From positions 1-64,000 of the forward strand of contig NZ_BLIG01000019.1 in assembly GCF_009811415.1 (NCBI RefSeq): a stretch of 64,000 nt of DNA. Reading direction: 5' to 3'. The notes under the pieces are model-generated. The model did not search any database. It saw nothing but the letters and a program-made list of their open reading frames with translations, and was not told the origin of the DNA. The stretch's first letter is position 1; the number at the start of each line of letters is the position of its first letter. This document shows positions 40,111 through 49,460 of the stretch, in pieces. The stretch comes from Alteromonas sp. KUL106 (GTDB lineage Bacteria > Pseudomonadota > Gammaproteobacteria > Enterobacterales > Alteromonadaceae). Position numbers and translations under genes: made by a program.

Positions 40111-41160
40111 TTAACCAAAACGTTTTTTCAAGGTCTTCACTTTTGACCTGATCATGGTTTCTTTTAACAGGTCATTTTGTAGCAAATTGTTCTTATAAAC
40201 ACCCAGCACACCAATGCGAATATTGCCCGATTGATTGCTTAACCACTCTATTCGGTCTTGCTTGGTGGCTCGGTCTTCGTCGGTCACTTCATCGGTAAAT
40301 ACCGCTTCTACATAGCTAAGGGTATTCGGGTGAGCAGGCCACGGGTTTTTGCCTTTTGGATAAACGCCTCTGCCTAGGCCAAATCGGTTCACACTTGCAT
40401 GCATGTCGCAAATATCCACCCTTGGATGATTAGGGCTAAGCATAAAGCGTGTACCTATAATGTCGTCATCCTCTTCCAGGCTATTTTGATACGCCATGCC
40501 ATGAGCGCGATTTAGCTCTGTTCTAAACAAACGCCTGGCTTGCCAATAAGCTGCATCTTCATCCTTACCTTGTGCTTTGAGTACGTTTCCTATTTTCTCT
40601 GAAGATGCATTATTAACTTTGTTTTTAATTTCTTTAGTGGGCAACTCGTTGTTGGCTACCAAACTGGCCGCTGCTTCGCTGGCTGAATGCCCTTGAATAA
40701 CTGCGCTGTTTATCGCTCTTAGCACTTTATTCTTGTTGTTGTCGTTGATTATCCAAAGTCGGTCAGATAGCTGTAATCCGTCTTCGCCAGTGAATTGCTT
40801 AACGAACCGCGTTGTTCGCTGGGCAATATCTAGCGCAGACGCTGCAGCGGAATGCGACAAAAAAGGTTTTACACCAATATTAGCCGATGCCAACAAACTT
40901 CTGTTTAGCAGTTCGGTTTGCAGACTTGCCAAATTATTAAGCGCACGTTCTATGTCGGTGCGTAGTGCGGAAAGCTGTTGTAAGCGAATAATGCCAATAC
41001 TGTCAGCGTAGAAAAGAAGAATGCTTATCACCTCTTCTAAGCTGCTCTCGTAGTAGCTTTGCAGTTCAGCCAGAGCGCTAAGGTCGAGGGCGAAGTACTC
41101 TTTTAAAGCCAACGCCTGTGCCCGTTTTATTATTGCTTTCTTGCGTGATAATTCACTCAT
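40111..41160 (-). CDS. Minor head/head morphogenesis protein (SPP1 gp7/Mu F-type)
   Basis: A 349-residue protein. The first 150 residues are helical, and the second half carries the family signature: RLFRTELNRAHGMAYQNS, then HPRVDICDMHASVNRFGLGR followed by WPAHPNTLS. His/Cys/Asp residues there (DICDMH, HP) resemble the metal-binding F-domain. Proteins of this family bind the portal and help procapsid assembly or DNA entry. It sits after the GroES-like gene and before the capsid unit. ATG 41160 is preferred to the 41166 start. Confidence 0.8.
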   Translation of the reverse strand: MSELSRKKAIIKRAQALALKEYFALDLSALAELQSYYESSLEEVISILLFYADSIGIIRLQQLSALRTDIERALNNLASLQTELLNRSLLASANIGVKPFLSHSAAASALDIAQRTTRFVKQFTGEDGLQLSDRLWIINDNNKNKVLRAINSAVIQGHSASEAAASLVANNELPTKEIKNKVNNASSEKIGNVLKAQGKDEDAAYWQARRLFRTELNRAHGMAYQNSLEEDDDIIGTRFMLSPNHPRVDICDMHASVNRFGLGRGVYPKGKNPWPAHPNTLSYVEAVFTDEVTDEDRATKQDRIEWLSNQSGNIRIGVLGVYKNNLLQNDLLKETMIRSKVKTLKKRFG

Positions 41161-41170
41161 GATCACTCAC

Positions 41171-41452
41171 TCATAATATGGCTTGTACATCATTAATAGA
41201 AAGCAGGCGTACCGTGGTATCAGCAAGTTCATACCTAAATCCAGCATACCTACCTAGTAAAACTCTATCCCCTGGCTTAACTATCATCGGCGCCCTTTTA
41301 CCGTTTTTAAGCACGCGGCCTTCGCCAACCGCTAACACAGTGGCTTGGTTTGACGGGCGACTGTCAATAACATCTAAGACAGACGACGAATTTTCCGGTT
41401 TTTCATCAGTAACAACTAAATTATCACCAATGGGTTTAAGCGTTTCGGACAT
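41171..41452 (-). CDS. groES-like: Phage-encoded GroES-type co-chaperonin
   Basis: A 93-residue protein covering the Cpn10 fold: LKPIGDNLVVTDEKPE, a mobile-loop region NSSSVLDVIDSR, then QATVLAVGEGRVLKNGKRAP, VKPGDRVLLGRYAGF, and a final strand ending INDVQAIL. Each aligns by eye with GroES segments (GDRV, VGxGR, VKxGDxVLFxxYxG, DILAI). It would cap host GroEL, enlarging or re-tuning it for phage proteins, as T4 gp31 does. ATG 41452 is behind AAAGGTGAG and overlaps the portal end by 17 bp. No GroEL gene is present in the window. Confidence 0.88.
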   Translation of the reverse strand: MSETLKPIGDNLVVTDEKPENSSSVLDVIDSRPSNQATVLAVGEGRVLKNGKRAPMIVKPGDRVLLGRYAGFRYELADTTVRLLSINDVQAIL

Positions 41453-42833
41453 AGGTTGCAGACTCACCTTTAGGCTCATTACCTGGTGTAACTTTAACAC
41501 GAGGTTTTGGGCTGTCGTTAGTTGGTGTGCCGTCATCATCGTCTTGTTCGCCAGGATAAGGATCACCACTTGATTTCTGGTCTTTGATTTTATCCATAAC
41601 GTAAGCAGGTTCGAAGCCTGCCGTCTCCCATACTAATGAGTCTGGTACACCCAGCGCTTGATACTTAAGCGCCAAGTCTGCTTTCTGATTACGTGTTTCT
41701 GTTTTGCGCTCGGTAAACTGCACATTGAAGTTATAAGAGTCGGGATTAATGCCGGATAACAGCAGCTGCAGGCGAAACCCCTCAAAGTAAACCTGTGAAA
41801 GCACATCCTGTAAATCTTCAACTTCTTCAAAATAGTCTTTTTTGAGGTCTTCTAAAATGTCGCGATTTAATCCGTCTGCGTATCCGAACAAACCTTTTGG
41901 TGCAGGGGCGCCGCTAAAGAACGTGTCGAGCAAATGCACAACGTCGTTAATTTGGTCTAAGTTGGCATCACCATTTACCCCAGTTACCCCACCCTTCCTG
42001 TTTGAGTAGAAATCTGTGGTCATTAACCCCTTTTCGTTTTCAATGCCGTTTTTATACTTCTGAAGCTCTTCCGCTGTGGCACCATCAAGAACGTGGCTAA
42101 AGCGTTGGGGTGCGCGTGTTCGTCTGCGAATAACTAAATCGTCTTCGGTCATTTGCAGCTGCTTCCACGTTTTTCGTGCGGCATCTAAATAAGGGCGACC
42201 ATTACAACCAAAATCGTCGTAGTTGTCGGGGTCAAGCCTTGCGACAGATAGCTGCCAAAAAGCAAACTCAGCAATAATTTGGTACCCACCAACGGGGTCT
42301 AGTTGTTTATACGCCGCGGCGATGTTTTTAAGTTGGCCTGTGGGCAGGGTATCAGCAAGAATGGTTTCTGCTGGCATGCGAAGGCCTGATACCATGTTTC
42401 GCTGGTCGTTCACAACCCATTGCATGGCAAGTGCACCTTCCATGACTGTGCCTCGAGCATCAGAACGAAGTTTTTCAGGGTTATTAAGGCCAAGACGGGC
42501 AACCCATACCTTGAATAGCCGGCTAATGCGGTCGTTTTCTTTTCCATTCCACTGCAGACGAATACCATTTTTTGTTGCATCTCGGGCCATGCGCCTATGA
42601 ATTCGTTTAACACGAGGGTCGGTGCGGTCCATTTCTCTAATGTGGTGTACTGCCGCTTTATAGTCAGGAGAAACATAAAGTTCGTTGTATAAACGTCTTA
42701 CATAATTTTCAGTGTTAACCGTGGTACCACCACGCGTGTTTGCTTTGTGCTGGGCTTCTTCGCTCTTACTTACAGCGTCTACCGAGGAAGTATGGCGGCC
42801 AAGCGCTCGGTTAATTGTTGAAATAATTCCCAT
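41436..42833 (-). CDS. Portal protein
   Basis: A 465-residue protein starting MGIISTINRALGRHTSSVDA at ATG 42833, six bases after the terminase stop. Portal-like segments are TENYVRRLYNELYVSPDYKA, RMARDATKNGIRLQWNG, AALQ-type helix region (MVSGLRMPAETILADTLPTG) and INDVVHLLDTFFSGAPAPKG followed by LFGYADGLNRDILEDLKKDY. The C-terminal crown helices and acidic tail (GEQDDDDGTPTND) are typical. Twelve copies form the DNA channel. A longer upstream start would overlap terL heavily and is rejected. Confidence 0.85.
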   Translation of the reverse strand: MGIISTINRALGRHTSSVDAVSKSEEAQHKANTRGGTTVNTENYVRRLYNELYVSPDYKAAVHHIREMDRTDPRVKRIHRRMARDATKNGIRLQWNGKENDRISRLFKVWVARLGLNNPEKLRSDARGTVMEGALAMQWVVNDQRNMVSGLRMPAETILADTLPTGQLKNIAAAYKQLDPVGGYQIIAEFAFWQLSVARLDPDNYDDFGCNGRPYLDAARKTWKQLQMTEDDLVIRRRTRAPQRFSHVLDGATAEELQKYKNGIENEKGLMTTDFYSNRKGGVTGVNGDANLDQINDVVHLLDTFFSGAPAPKGLFGYADGLNRDILEDLKKDYFEEVEDLQDVLSQVYFEGFRLQLLLSGINPDSYNFNVQFTERKTETRNQKADLALKYQALGVPDSLVWETAGFEPAYVMDKIKDQKSSGDPYPGEQDDDDGTPTNDSPKPRVKVTPGNEPKGESATYVRNA

Positions 42834-42838
42834 ACTCT

Positions 42839-44440
42839 CTATACCCCTGGTAATAAAATGGTGGTGCCTAGCAACTCTTCGCGACTTCGGGAAGATGACA
42901 TTACGGCTGTATTTGGTTTTGGTTGTCCTCGCGTAGCAAGCGCCCACACAGAAGCCATAGCTGCGTCAAATAAGTCATCGCCTATTTTCTTTAGCACCAT
43001 TACGTAACTTGAATAACTCTTACTGGTTTCTTCTGGCTTGATGTTCGATAGCTGCTTAATAAAGGTTTTCATATCTGAAATCGCTAAACTATCGATATCT
43101 AAACCGGACGGCTCTAAATGTTCGACGTAAGGAATAACGGCGTGGCCGTGGTGGAAAACCCCTCTTAATGCTTGCGCCATACTGTGTTTTATTGATCCCT
43201 CAAAACGCAAAGGTGCAAAGGCCCAGTCATTCCATGCTGAAGCATTCGACTCACCATCGTTAATCGCTCGTATATCAACTGGGGTGAGGCCTTCATAATA
43301 AAGGTCGTGGTTTAACTGGGTAAGCATACCTAAGCCGTAAGCATCGCCTATGGCGTAGTCGGGGCGAAAGTAACGCCAGAACGCAAGCAAGTCGTTTTTA
43401 ACAACCGAATCGTCGGTACCTGCGGCCCATGTCTTGGCAAACACAAAAACAACATAGTTTCCCACTTGCTCAGTAACAATGAATGCATGCTTTGATGCCG
43501 TAGCGCTCTCACCATGGCCTGCAGCATCGTAACCAAAACTTAATAAACCGCGTTTTCTATATCTGGCACCAGGCTCGGGGATAACCATTTCAATGTTGGT
43601 TTTTGCGCCCATCTGAATGGCTGCACGAATATACTTTTCCCAAATTAGGTTAGTAGAACTGGTATTAATGCACAGCAGCTGGCGAATGTACTCTTCGGGT
43701 GAAAGCTGCACTTTCATGTCGTCGATAAATTTACCGTTTAGGATCCCCAGCTCTACACCCAAGTGACAATCTACAGTGGGCAACAAGTGATATTTTTTTG
43801 TTTCCAGCAAATTAGAAAGTACCGACGCCCCTTTAAATACACCCGTAATTCTAATTATTGGTTCGTTCTTGGCGTTTTCATCTGCACCTAAGCGGCGTGT
43901 CGAACCCATGGTAAGTAGGAAACGGGAATTAAGGCGCTCTTGGTCTAAGTCGTCGACTTCTTCAATAGAGGCTAAAGTTAAATCGCCCCCGTCGATTTGG
44001 GAGAAGATACCGTAACCTCGGGCTATGCTTCGGTTGCAGAACCTAAAATACGTATCGCTCATTTGCTTACGGCCATTACGGTATTCAATAAAGTTACCGA
44101 GAATTTCAGACCGACGAATAGCGTCTAGGTGGTAGTTAAGGTTAACCAGGCTTTGTGCTTCTTTGGGCGCCACAATCCCCAGTTCTTGGTCGGGATTCGT
44201 TGCCAGGTATTCAAGGTTCCACATTTCTTTAACTGCGGTTTTACCTGTACGACGGCAACTGTTATCGATGGTGTTTGGGTACCTATCCATTTCATAGCAC
44301 TTAAGTACCTGCATTGGGTCTAGTGTTATGTCGTGAACATGCTTATGCCAAAGGGAATGGTCACCCTTGTAACGCATAATTTCAGCTTCAGCCAAATGCT
44401 GCAGGCGCTGCCTTTCTTTTGCGGTTACACGTTCAGCCAT
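42839..44440 (-). CDS. terL: Terminase large subunit
   Basis: A 533-residue packaging motor. ATPase: a Walker A variant SCRRTGKTA (61-69) and Walker B LTLASIEEVDDL (154-165). Nuclease: acidic residues in LLSFGYDAAGHG (about 290), DYAIGDAYGLG (about 360) and DDLFDAAMAS (about 503), the RNase H-like triad. It translocates DNA into proheads through the portal encoded next, and cuts the concatemer. It overlaps the TerS-like gene by eight bases. Confidence 0.92.
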   Translation of the reverse strand: MAERVTAKERQRLQHLAEAEIMRYKGDHSLWHKHVHDITLDPMQVLKCYEMDRYPNTIDNSCRRTGKTAVKEMWNLEYLATNPDQELGIVAPKEAQSLVNLNYHLDAIRRSEILGNFIEYRNGRKQMSDTYFRFCNRSIARGYGIFSQIDGGDLTLASIEEVDDLDQERLNSRFLLTMGSTRRLGADENAKNEPIIRITGVFKGASVLSNLLETKKYHLLPTVDCHLGVELGILNGKFIDDMKVQLSPEEYIRQLLCINTSSTNLIWEKYIRAAIQMGAKTNIEMVIPEPGARYRKRGLLSFGYDAAGHGESATASKHAFIVTEQVGNYVVFVFAKTWAAGTDDSVVKNDLLAFWRYFRPDYAIGDAYGLGMLTQLNHDLYYEGLTPVDIRAINDGESNASAWNDWAFAPLRFEGSIKHSMAQALRGVFHHGHAVIPYVEHLEPSGLDIDSLAISDMKTFIKQLSNIKPEETSKSYSSYVMVLKKIGDDLFDAAMASVWALATRGQPKPNTAVMSSSRSREELLGTTILLPGV

Positions 44441-45386
44441 CGCCGTTCGCTTTCTTGTGTTCTAGCAATATTTCATCTTGGCTAAGCGCATTCTGAGAAT
44501 TCACTATTTTTTCGCGCAAGCTATCGAGTAATTCATGCTGTTTATTTTGGAAGTCGGCCAAGCTCTGCTTATCTTTTCCTTCTTGCTGCAAGCGGCCCAT
44601 TTGAATTTCATTCTCTTCACGCACTTTTTGCGTCATGCCCAAATCAGCCAGGGTAAGATTGTTTTTGCTCATTAGGTCGAAGATATGCTTAAGCAGCGGG
44701 TTGGCTTTCGTATCCATAATGGTGGTTTTCTTGCCAGTTTCACTATCAGTGTACTGAGCAAGGTGAAAGCCACCGTCTTTATCAAATGAGAATGCCGGTG
44801 TTTCTAGCACGACACCTTTATTAATTACGCTTATCAGCATGTCATCCATTAACGAAGCAAAGTTAGCCTGTTGCATCGCTTGGTGCTCTCGCAGCATTTT
44901 TGGGTCGTGACTTTCAATGGCGATCAGATGGCGCATAAATAATTCAGTTTTGCGCATGCATGCCACTTGCTGGCTGCAGTAGTCAAAATCGATATCGCAT
45001 GTTTCACACGCATCATATTTGCCAGGCTTCGCAGGAAAATAGAGCGCTTGCTTTGCCGCTGCGCCGTGTTTCAACGCATTAAATCGCGTTCTTAACGCTT
45101 CCTCTGGCGTAGGGTGGCCGTCCAAGTTTGCTGCAGAGGCCGCTTTACCTTCCAGTGTTTTGGGGCCTGTTGATTTTACATAGCTGCTGAATAAGCCGCG
45201 CTGCCATGGAATTTGCTGCGAATGCGATCTACATGACGGGCAAGTGGCAAAATAACGGTAAGGGTGAGCTAAATTTTCATCACTAACCACTTCCTCGGGC
45301 TCTGAATCCCACACGTGCAAACACACATCACATTTAAATGTAATGTGGTTACGTGGCTCTAAGAACTTGCTTTTGTCCGTTTTCAT
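44433..45386 (-). CDS. Cys-rich small-terminase-like protein
   Basis: A 317-residue protein directly upstream of terL. It has an N-terminal zinc module (CDVC at 19-22, CPSC at about 49-52), then STGPKTLEGKAASAANLDGH and RTRFNALKHGAAAKQALYFP, a pattern seen in packaging proteins with HGG/FNALKHG motifs. A second cysteine cluster (CETCDIDFDYCSQQVAC, about 126-142) and long C-terminal helices follow. Position and coupling to terL suggest the DNA-recognition subunit. It is much larger than ordinary TerS (about 150-180), so this role is inferred. It is the first gene after late element copy 1. Confidence 0.65.
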   Translation of the reverse strand: MKTDKSKFLEPRNHITFKCDVCLHVWDSEPEEVVSDENLAHPYRYFATCPSCRSHSQQIPWQRGLFSSYVKSTGPKTLEGKAASAANLDGHPTPEEALRTRFNALKHGAAAKQALYFPAKPGKYDACETCDIDFDYCSQQVACMRKTELFMRHLIAIESHDPKMLREHQAMQQANFASLMDDMLISVINKGVVLETPAFSFDKDGGFHLAQYTDSETGKKTTIMDTKANPLLKHIFDLMSKNNLTLADLGMTQKVREENEIQMGRLQQEGKDKQSLADFQNKQHELLDSLREKIVNSQNALSQDEILLEHKKANGDG

Positions 45387-45412
45387 ACTGCCATTTTGGT
45401 GCAGCAGAAAAA

Positions 45413-45428
45413 GCAGCGTTAGGGCAAA
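45413..45428 (-). promoter_or_regulatory. Late element, copy 1 (terminase operon)
   Basis: GCAGCGTTAGGGCAAA on the plus strand, 26 bp upstream of the TerS-like start and just inside the inferred prophage right end. Confidence 0.7.
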
Positions 45429-45439
45429 TTCACATTAGG

Positions 45440-45450
45440 GGGAACTATTT
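45440..45450 (+). other. Candidate right att core (GGGAACTATTT)
   Basis: Direct match to 16-26 at the left edge. The same segment also occurs inverted 74 bp away (AATAGTTCCC, 45524-45533), so the region forms a spaced inverted repeat that may belong to the host attB or the phage arm. The next phage feature inward is late element copy 1. Confidence 0.35.
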
Positions 45451-45751
45451 AAAAAATATACAGCTATGCCACTTTTCTCAATTGTGGCGGCAACTTACGC
45501 CTAAATTCGACCATTGGCACGTTAATAGTTCCCAGTAAGGAGGGCTCGGGGAGCCACTTAGTTGGCTCTCAATCGCATTTCAATGCACCATTCTATTTTA
45601 ATTCCTAAAACAACGCGTTTAGACATTAAATAACCCTAATTCAATCAAGTTGTTAAACCCGTTCTAAAAAGGGATAATAGGCACAATCTATCTTTCTTTT
45701 TTAAACTACGGGCAATGTCCGTGAAGATTCCTCAAAGGAATTGCATTATTC
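45451..45751. other. Junction and leader upstream of rsxA
   Basis: A host-side intergenic stretch without a gene. It contains an inverted AATAGTTCCCAGT (45524-45536), a GAGCCA/TGGCTC hairpin (about 45551-45568) that may terminate the upstream host gene now displaced by the prophage, and the rsxA promoter. Confidence 0.6.
45650..45678 (+). promoter_or_regulatory. Sigma70-type promoter of the rsx operon
   Basis: -35 TTGTTA (45650-45655), a 17-bp spacer and -10 GATAAT (45673-45678). Predicted start near 45685, giving a leader of about 65 nt to ATG 45752 with AAAGGAA as ribosome site. Confidence 0.65.
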
Positions 45752-46333
45752 ATGACTGAATTTTTACTGCTATTGATTGGTACAGTACTGGTTAACAATT
45801 TCGTGTTGGTTAAGTTTCTTGGATTATGTCCGTTCATGGGCGTATCTGGAAAACTAGAAACCGCCATGGGCATGTCTATGGCAACCACATTCGTGCTTAC
45901 CCTCGCCTCTGCAACAAGCTATCTCGTTGAAACTTATTTGCTTGCACCTTTGGGTATTGGCTATTTAAGAACGCTTGCTTTTATTCTTGTTATCGCGGTA
46001 GTCGTGCAATTCACAGAAATGGTAGTTCATAAAACTAGCCCCACCTTATACAGACTCTTGGGGATATTTCTTCCTCTGATTACTACTAACTGCGCGGTAC
46101 TAGGTGTTGCACTGTTGAATCTCACCGAACAGCATAACTTTATGCAAAGCCTTATTTATGGTTTTGGCGCAGCGGCAGGTTTTTCTCTAGTCCTAGTACT
46201 TTTTGCCGCGATGCGCGAGCGTCTCGCGGCGGCCGATGTTCCTGTGTCGTTTAAAGGCGCATCAATTGCCATGATTACTGCCGGTCTTATGTCTCTCGCC
46301 TTTATGGGCTTCAGCGGATTGGTGAAACTATAA
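45752..46333 (+). CDS. rsxA: Rnf/Rsx electron transport complex subunit A
   Basis: A 193-residue membrane protein with six hydrophobic segments and the RnfA/NqrE-type motifs [20 protein letters not shown] and [16 protein letters not shown]; the Cys residues in GLCPF and TNCAV sit in the two half-channel motifs that hold the intramembrane iron centre. Known Rnf complexes couple ferredoxin/NAD electron transfer to ion pumping and, as Rsx, keep SoxR reduced. First gene of the operon, with a good promoter upstream; its stop overlaps the rsxB start by one base. Confidence 0.96.
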   Translation: MTEFLLLLIGTVLVNNFVLVKFLGLCPFMGVSGKLETAMGMSMATTFVLTLASATSYLVETYLLAPLGIGYLRTLAFILVIAVVVQFTEMVVHKTSPTLYRLLGIFLPLITTNCAVLGVALLNLTEQHNFMQSLIYGFGAAAGFSLVLVLFAAMRERLAAADVPVSFKGASIAMITAGLMSLAFMGFSGLVKL

Positions 46334-46914
46334 TGATGATATCGACCGCCATTATTTTTGCCGTTGTCGCTATCGGTGCGCTGGCCCTGATTTTTGGGCT
46401 CGTTTTAGGATATGCCAGTATACGCTTCAAAGTGGAGGGCGATCCGCTGGTAGAGCAGATAGATGCCGTACTGCCACAAACTCAATGTGGACAATGTGGC
46501 TATCCAGGCTGTAAACCCTACGCTGAAGCAATCGCTGATGGCGATGACATTAACAAATGTCCACCAGGCGGCGAAGCGACAATTAAGAAACTTGCAGACT
46601 TAATGGGTGTTGAGCCTAAACCCCTTGATGCAGCGCACGGCGAAGAAGACGTTAAAAAAGTAGCCTTCATACGCGAAGACGAATGTATTGGCTGCACCAA
46701 ATGCATTCAAGCATGTCCTGTTGATGCTATCTTGGGCGCAGCAAAGCATATGCACACTGTAATTACCGACGAATGCACGGGATGTGATCTGTGTGTAGAC
46801 CCCTGCCCTGTTGATTGTATTGATATGGTTCCCATCACGCAAACAACCTCTACGTGGAAGTGGGATTTTTCCTCGTCACCTAAAGGTGATATCCCAATAA
46901 AAATGGTGTCGTAA
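46333..46914 (+). CDS. rsxB: Rnf/Rsx complex subunit B (ferredoxin-like)
   Basis: A 193-residue protein with an N-terminal membrane anchor ([20 protein letters not shown]), a [16 protein letters not shown] four-Cys cluster motif (about 49-57 and a Cys near 76), and two classical [4Fe-4S] ferredoxin motifs: [13 protein letters not shown] and [13 protein letters not shown]. It transfers electrons within the Rnf complex on the cytoplasmic side. An alternative ATG lies one codon downstream. Length is typical. Confidence 0.96.
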   Translation: MMISTAIIFAVVAIGALALIFGLVLGYASIRFKVEGDPLVEQIDAVLPQTQCGQCGYPGCKPYAEAIADGDDINKCPPGGEATIKKLADLMGVEPKPLDAAHGEEDVKKVAFIREDECIGCTKCIQACPVDAILGAAKHMHTVITDECTGCDLCVDPCPVDCIDMVPITQTTSTWKWDFSSSPKGDIPIKMVS

Positions 46915-46919
46915 TTGTG

Positions 46920-49460
46920 ATGTACCCTAGCTTTGATTCAATTATAGAAACCCTCAATGCGGGAAAAATGTACTCGTTTCCTGGAGGCGTACACCCTGAC
47001 GATAAGAAATCCATCTCCAATAAGTCAGCGATACAAAAGCCTTCCATGCCTGACCTATTGGTGGTGCCCCTAAGACAGCACATTGGCTCAGACGGCGTTT
47101 GCTGCGTACAAGTCGGCGATACAGTTTTAAAGGGACAAATATTGTCACAAAGCTCGTCGCCGTTTTCAGTTCCTGTTCATGCCCCAACATCAGGGGAAAT
47201 CATTTCGATAGCACCGCACGTTGTCGCCCATCCAAGCGGGCTCACAGAAATGTGTGTTTCAATACGCCCAGACGGCAAAGATACATGGTGCGAACTGTCT
47301 CCTATCACCAATTACGGTAATGTTGATAAAAACCAGCTCATTGATGCTATCTGTCAGTCTGGCATTTCAGGAATGGGTGGGGCGGGTTTCCCTACACACA
47401 TTAAGACATCAACGTCGAAGCCCGTTGAATTTCTCATTTTAAATGGCATTGAATGCGAGCCTTACATTACCTCTGATGATCGCCTTATGCGCGAGCATGC
47501 TTGGCAAATACGCCAGGGACTGGATATTCTTGCGCACTTAATCGACCCCAGCGCAATTATTGTGGCTGTAGAGGACAACAAACCAGAGGCGTTCGAGGCC
47601 TTAAATATTGCCTGCCAAGATAAGAAAGAGTATCGGGTGGTCAGTGTCGAAACTAAATACCCTGCTGGCGGTGAGAAGCAGCTTATACAAGTTATTACCG
47701 GCCGCGAAGTCCCGAGAAACGGTCTACCGGCTGACGTCGGCGTGATGATGTTTAATGTCGGCACCTGCTATGCTATTGCTGATGCTATTCTGCATGGCAA
47801 ACCCCTTATTGAACGGATTGTTACGGTTACCGGTGAAGCTGTTGAGTCACCGAGCAACTTTCGAGCATTAATCGGCACGCCTGTTTCTCATTTGCTGACA
47901 GAGGCGAAATACAACCCGAAAAAGCAAACCACGCCGAAAGTCATTATGGGCGGCCCTATGATGGGGTTCACCCTATCTGATGCATCCATACCTGTGGTTA
48001 AAACAACGAACTGTTTACTCGTGCCTGCGAAAAAAGAACTGGTGGATGACAACGCAGAGCGTCCATGCATTCGCTGTAGCGCTTGTGCCGATGCTTGTCC
48101 AGCATCATTACTTCCACAGCAAATGTTCTGGCACGCGAAAGCCAAAGAGTTCGATAAGGCTGAGGAATATGATCTTTTCGACTGCATTGAATGTGGCGCT
48201 TGCGCATATGTCTGCCCAAGTGAAATACCCTTAGTTCATTATTATCGCCAAGCTAAAGCTGAAATTCGTTTACAGCGCGATGAAAAGAACAAAGCAGAAA
48301 AAGCGAAGCAACGTTTTGAGGCGCGCAAAGAACGTCTAGAGCGAGAAAAGCTTGAACGAGAAGAAAAACATAGAAAAGCGAAAGAAGCACGCCTAGCCGC
48401 GAATAAAGCGAAAGAGAAAAACGCAGCTGATAACGCGCAGAGCGTCAACGACACAGGCACAACCGACGCGAAAGATAAAGTGGCAGCAGCACTGGCACGA
48501 GCGAAAGCGAAGAAAGCAGCAATGCAGTCCAATAGCGAAAGTGCCAGTTCACACAACGACGAAACAAACGCTGCCGCAGATGACAAAAAAGCCCAGGTAG
48601 CTGCCGCTATTGCGAGGGCCAAGGCGAAAAAAGCGGCGCAGGCTCAAAATGAAGACTCTGACGAATCATCAACAGCATCACAGCCTGTAGACCAGGTGTC
48701 GTCGCCAGAGGATGAGAAAAAAGCCAAAGTCGCAGCAGCCATCGCCAGAGCGAAGGCGAAAAAAGCGGCGCAGGCTCAAAATGAAAACTCTGACGAATCA
48801 TCAACAGCATCACAGCCTGTAGACCAAGTGTCGTCGCCAGAGGATGAGAAAAAAGCCAAAGTCGCAGCAGCCATCGCCAGAGCTAAGGCGAAAAAAGCGG
48901 CGAAAGCCAATCAGTCTGTAGAGGCCCCCTCAGAAAAACACGAGGATAAAGACGAAGAAAAATCCGCTGGACTATCCAATACTGAGAACAATGCAGACCT
49001 TTCGGCTGAAGAACAGAAAAAAGCCCGAATCGCGGCAGCTGTGGCCAAAGCAAAGGCCCAAAAAACGGCGAAAGCCGATCAGTCTGTGGAAACGCCTTCA
49101 GAAAAACACGGGGATAAAGAGGAAGAAAAATCCGCCGGACTTTCCAATACTGAGCACAATGCTGACCTTTCGGCTGAAGAACAGAAAAAAGCCCGAATTG
49201 CGGCAGCGGTGGCCAAAGCAAAGGCGAAAAAACTCGCCCAAGTAAAAACTGAAAAAACATCGTCGACAGAGACCACAGAGACAGAGAGCACTGCGACGCG
49301 AGAGCAGAGTAAGTCATCATCGGAAGACGAAACAGAAACAAGCACCAGAGACAATTCTGACGCGTCACCTCAAGATGAAAAGAAAGCGCGTATTGCCGCA
49401 GCTGTTGCTAAAGCTAAGGCGAAAAAAGCGGCCGCTGATAAAGAGAATGAATCACAATGA
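46920..49460 (+). CDS. rsxC: Rnf/Rsx complex subunit C with long Ala/Lys repeat tail
   Basis: An 846-residue protein. The first 440 residues are the conserved RnfC part: nucleotide/FMN-binding region with [12 protein letters not shown], and two [4Fe-4S] motifs, [15 protein letters not shown] and [16 protein letters not shown]. From about 445 on is a charged tail with many repeats of the form [17 protein letters not shown] separated by acidic Ser/Thr-rich linkers. Gammaproteobacterial RsxC often has such a tail, but this one is long and encoded by tandem DNA repeats. GTG 46917 is an alternative start. The stop overlaps rsxD by four bases. Confidence 0.95.
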   Translation: MYPSFDSIIETLNAGKMYSFPGGVHPDDKKSISNKSAIQKPSMPDLLVVPLRQHIGSDGVCCVQVGDTVLKGQILSQSSSPFSVPVHAPTSGEIISIAPHVVAHPSGLTEMCVSIRPDGKDTWCELSPITNYGNVDKNQLIDAICQSGISGMGGAGFPTHIKTSTSKPVEFLILNGIECEPYITSDDRLMREHAWQIRQGLDILAHLIDPSAIIVAVEDNKPEAFEALNIACQDKKEYRVVSVETKYPAGGEKQLIQVITGREVPRNGLPADVGVMMFNVGTCYAIADAILHGKPLIERIVTVTGEAVESPSNFRALIGTPVSHLLTEAKYNPKKQTTPKVIMGGPMMGFTLSDASIPVVKTTNCLLVPAKKELVDDNAERPCIRCSACADACPASLLPQQMFWHAKAKEFDKAEEYDLFDCIECGACAYVCPSEIPLVHYYRQAKAEIRLQRDEKNKAEKAKQRFEARKERLEREKLEREEKHRKAKEARLAANKAKEKNAADNAQSVNDTGTTDAKDKVAAALARAKAKKAAMQSNSESASSHNDETNAAADDKKAQVAAAIARAKAKKAAQAQNEDSDESSTASQPVDQVSSPEDEKKAKVAAAIARAKAKKAAQAQNENSDESSTASQPVDQVSSPEDEKKAKVAAAIARAKAKKAAKANQSVEAPSEKHEDKDEEKSAGLSNTENNADLSAEEQKKARIAAAVAKAKAQKTAKADQSVETPSEKHGDKEEEKSAGLSNTEHNADLSAEEQKKARIAAAVAKAKAKKLAQVKTEKTSSTETTETESTATREQSKSSSEDETETSTRDNSDASPQDEKKARIAAAVAKAKAKKAAADKENESQ
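48624..48887. repeat. 132-bp tandem repeat in rsxC (two units)
   Basis: Units 48624-48755 and 48756-48887 are nearly identical and encode 44 residues each in frame, with a further partial unit on either side. The few substitutions indicate recent duplication. Confidence 0.85.
48969..49232. repeat. 168-bp tandem repeat in rsxC
   Basis: A second unit beginning GGACT(A/T)TCCAATACTGAG at 48969 recurs at 49137, giving a 168-bp (56-residue) period. The second unit is partial, to about 49232. In frame; more diverged than the 132-bp pair. Confidence 0.75.

Larger units (their letters stand above)
1..45450. mobile_element. Integrated siphovirus-like prophage (left end outside the window)
   Basis: A continuous block of phage modules runs from a serine recombinase at the left edge to a TerS-like gene at 45386: recombinases, early/replication genes, repressor, lysis cassette, tail, head, portal and terminase. 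Host core genes (rsxA onward) begin at 45752. A long tape measure protein, a J-type tip protein, a G/GT frameshift chaperone pair and the absence of sheath or baseplate genes indicate a non-contractile siphovirus tail. No obviously broken structural gene was seen, so it may be inducible. The right boundary near 45440-45450 is inferred from an 11-bp match to the left edge. Confidence 0.9.
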
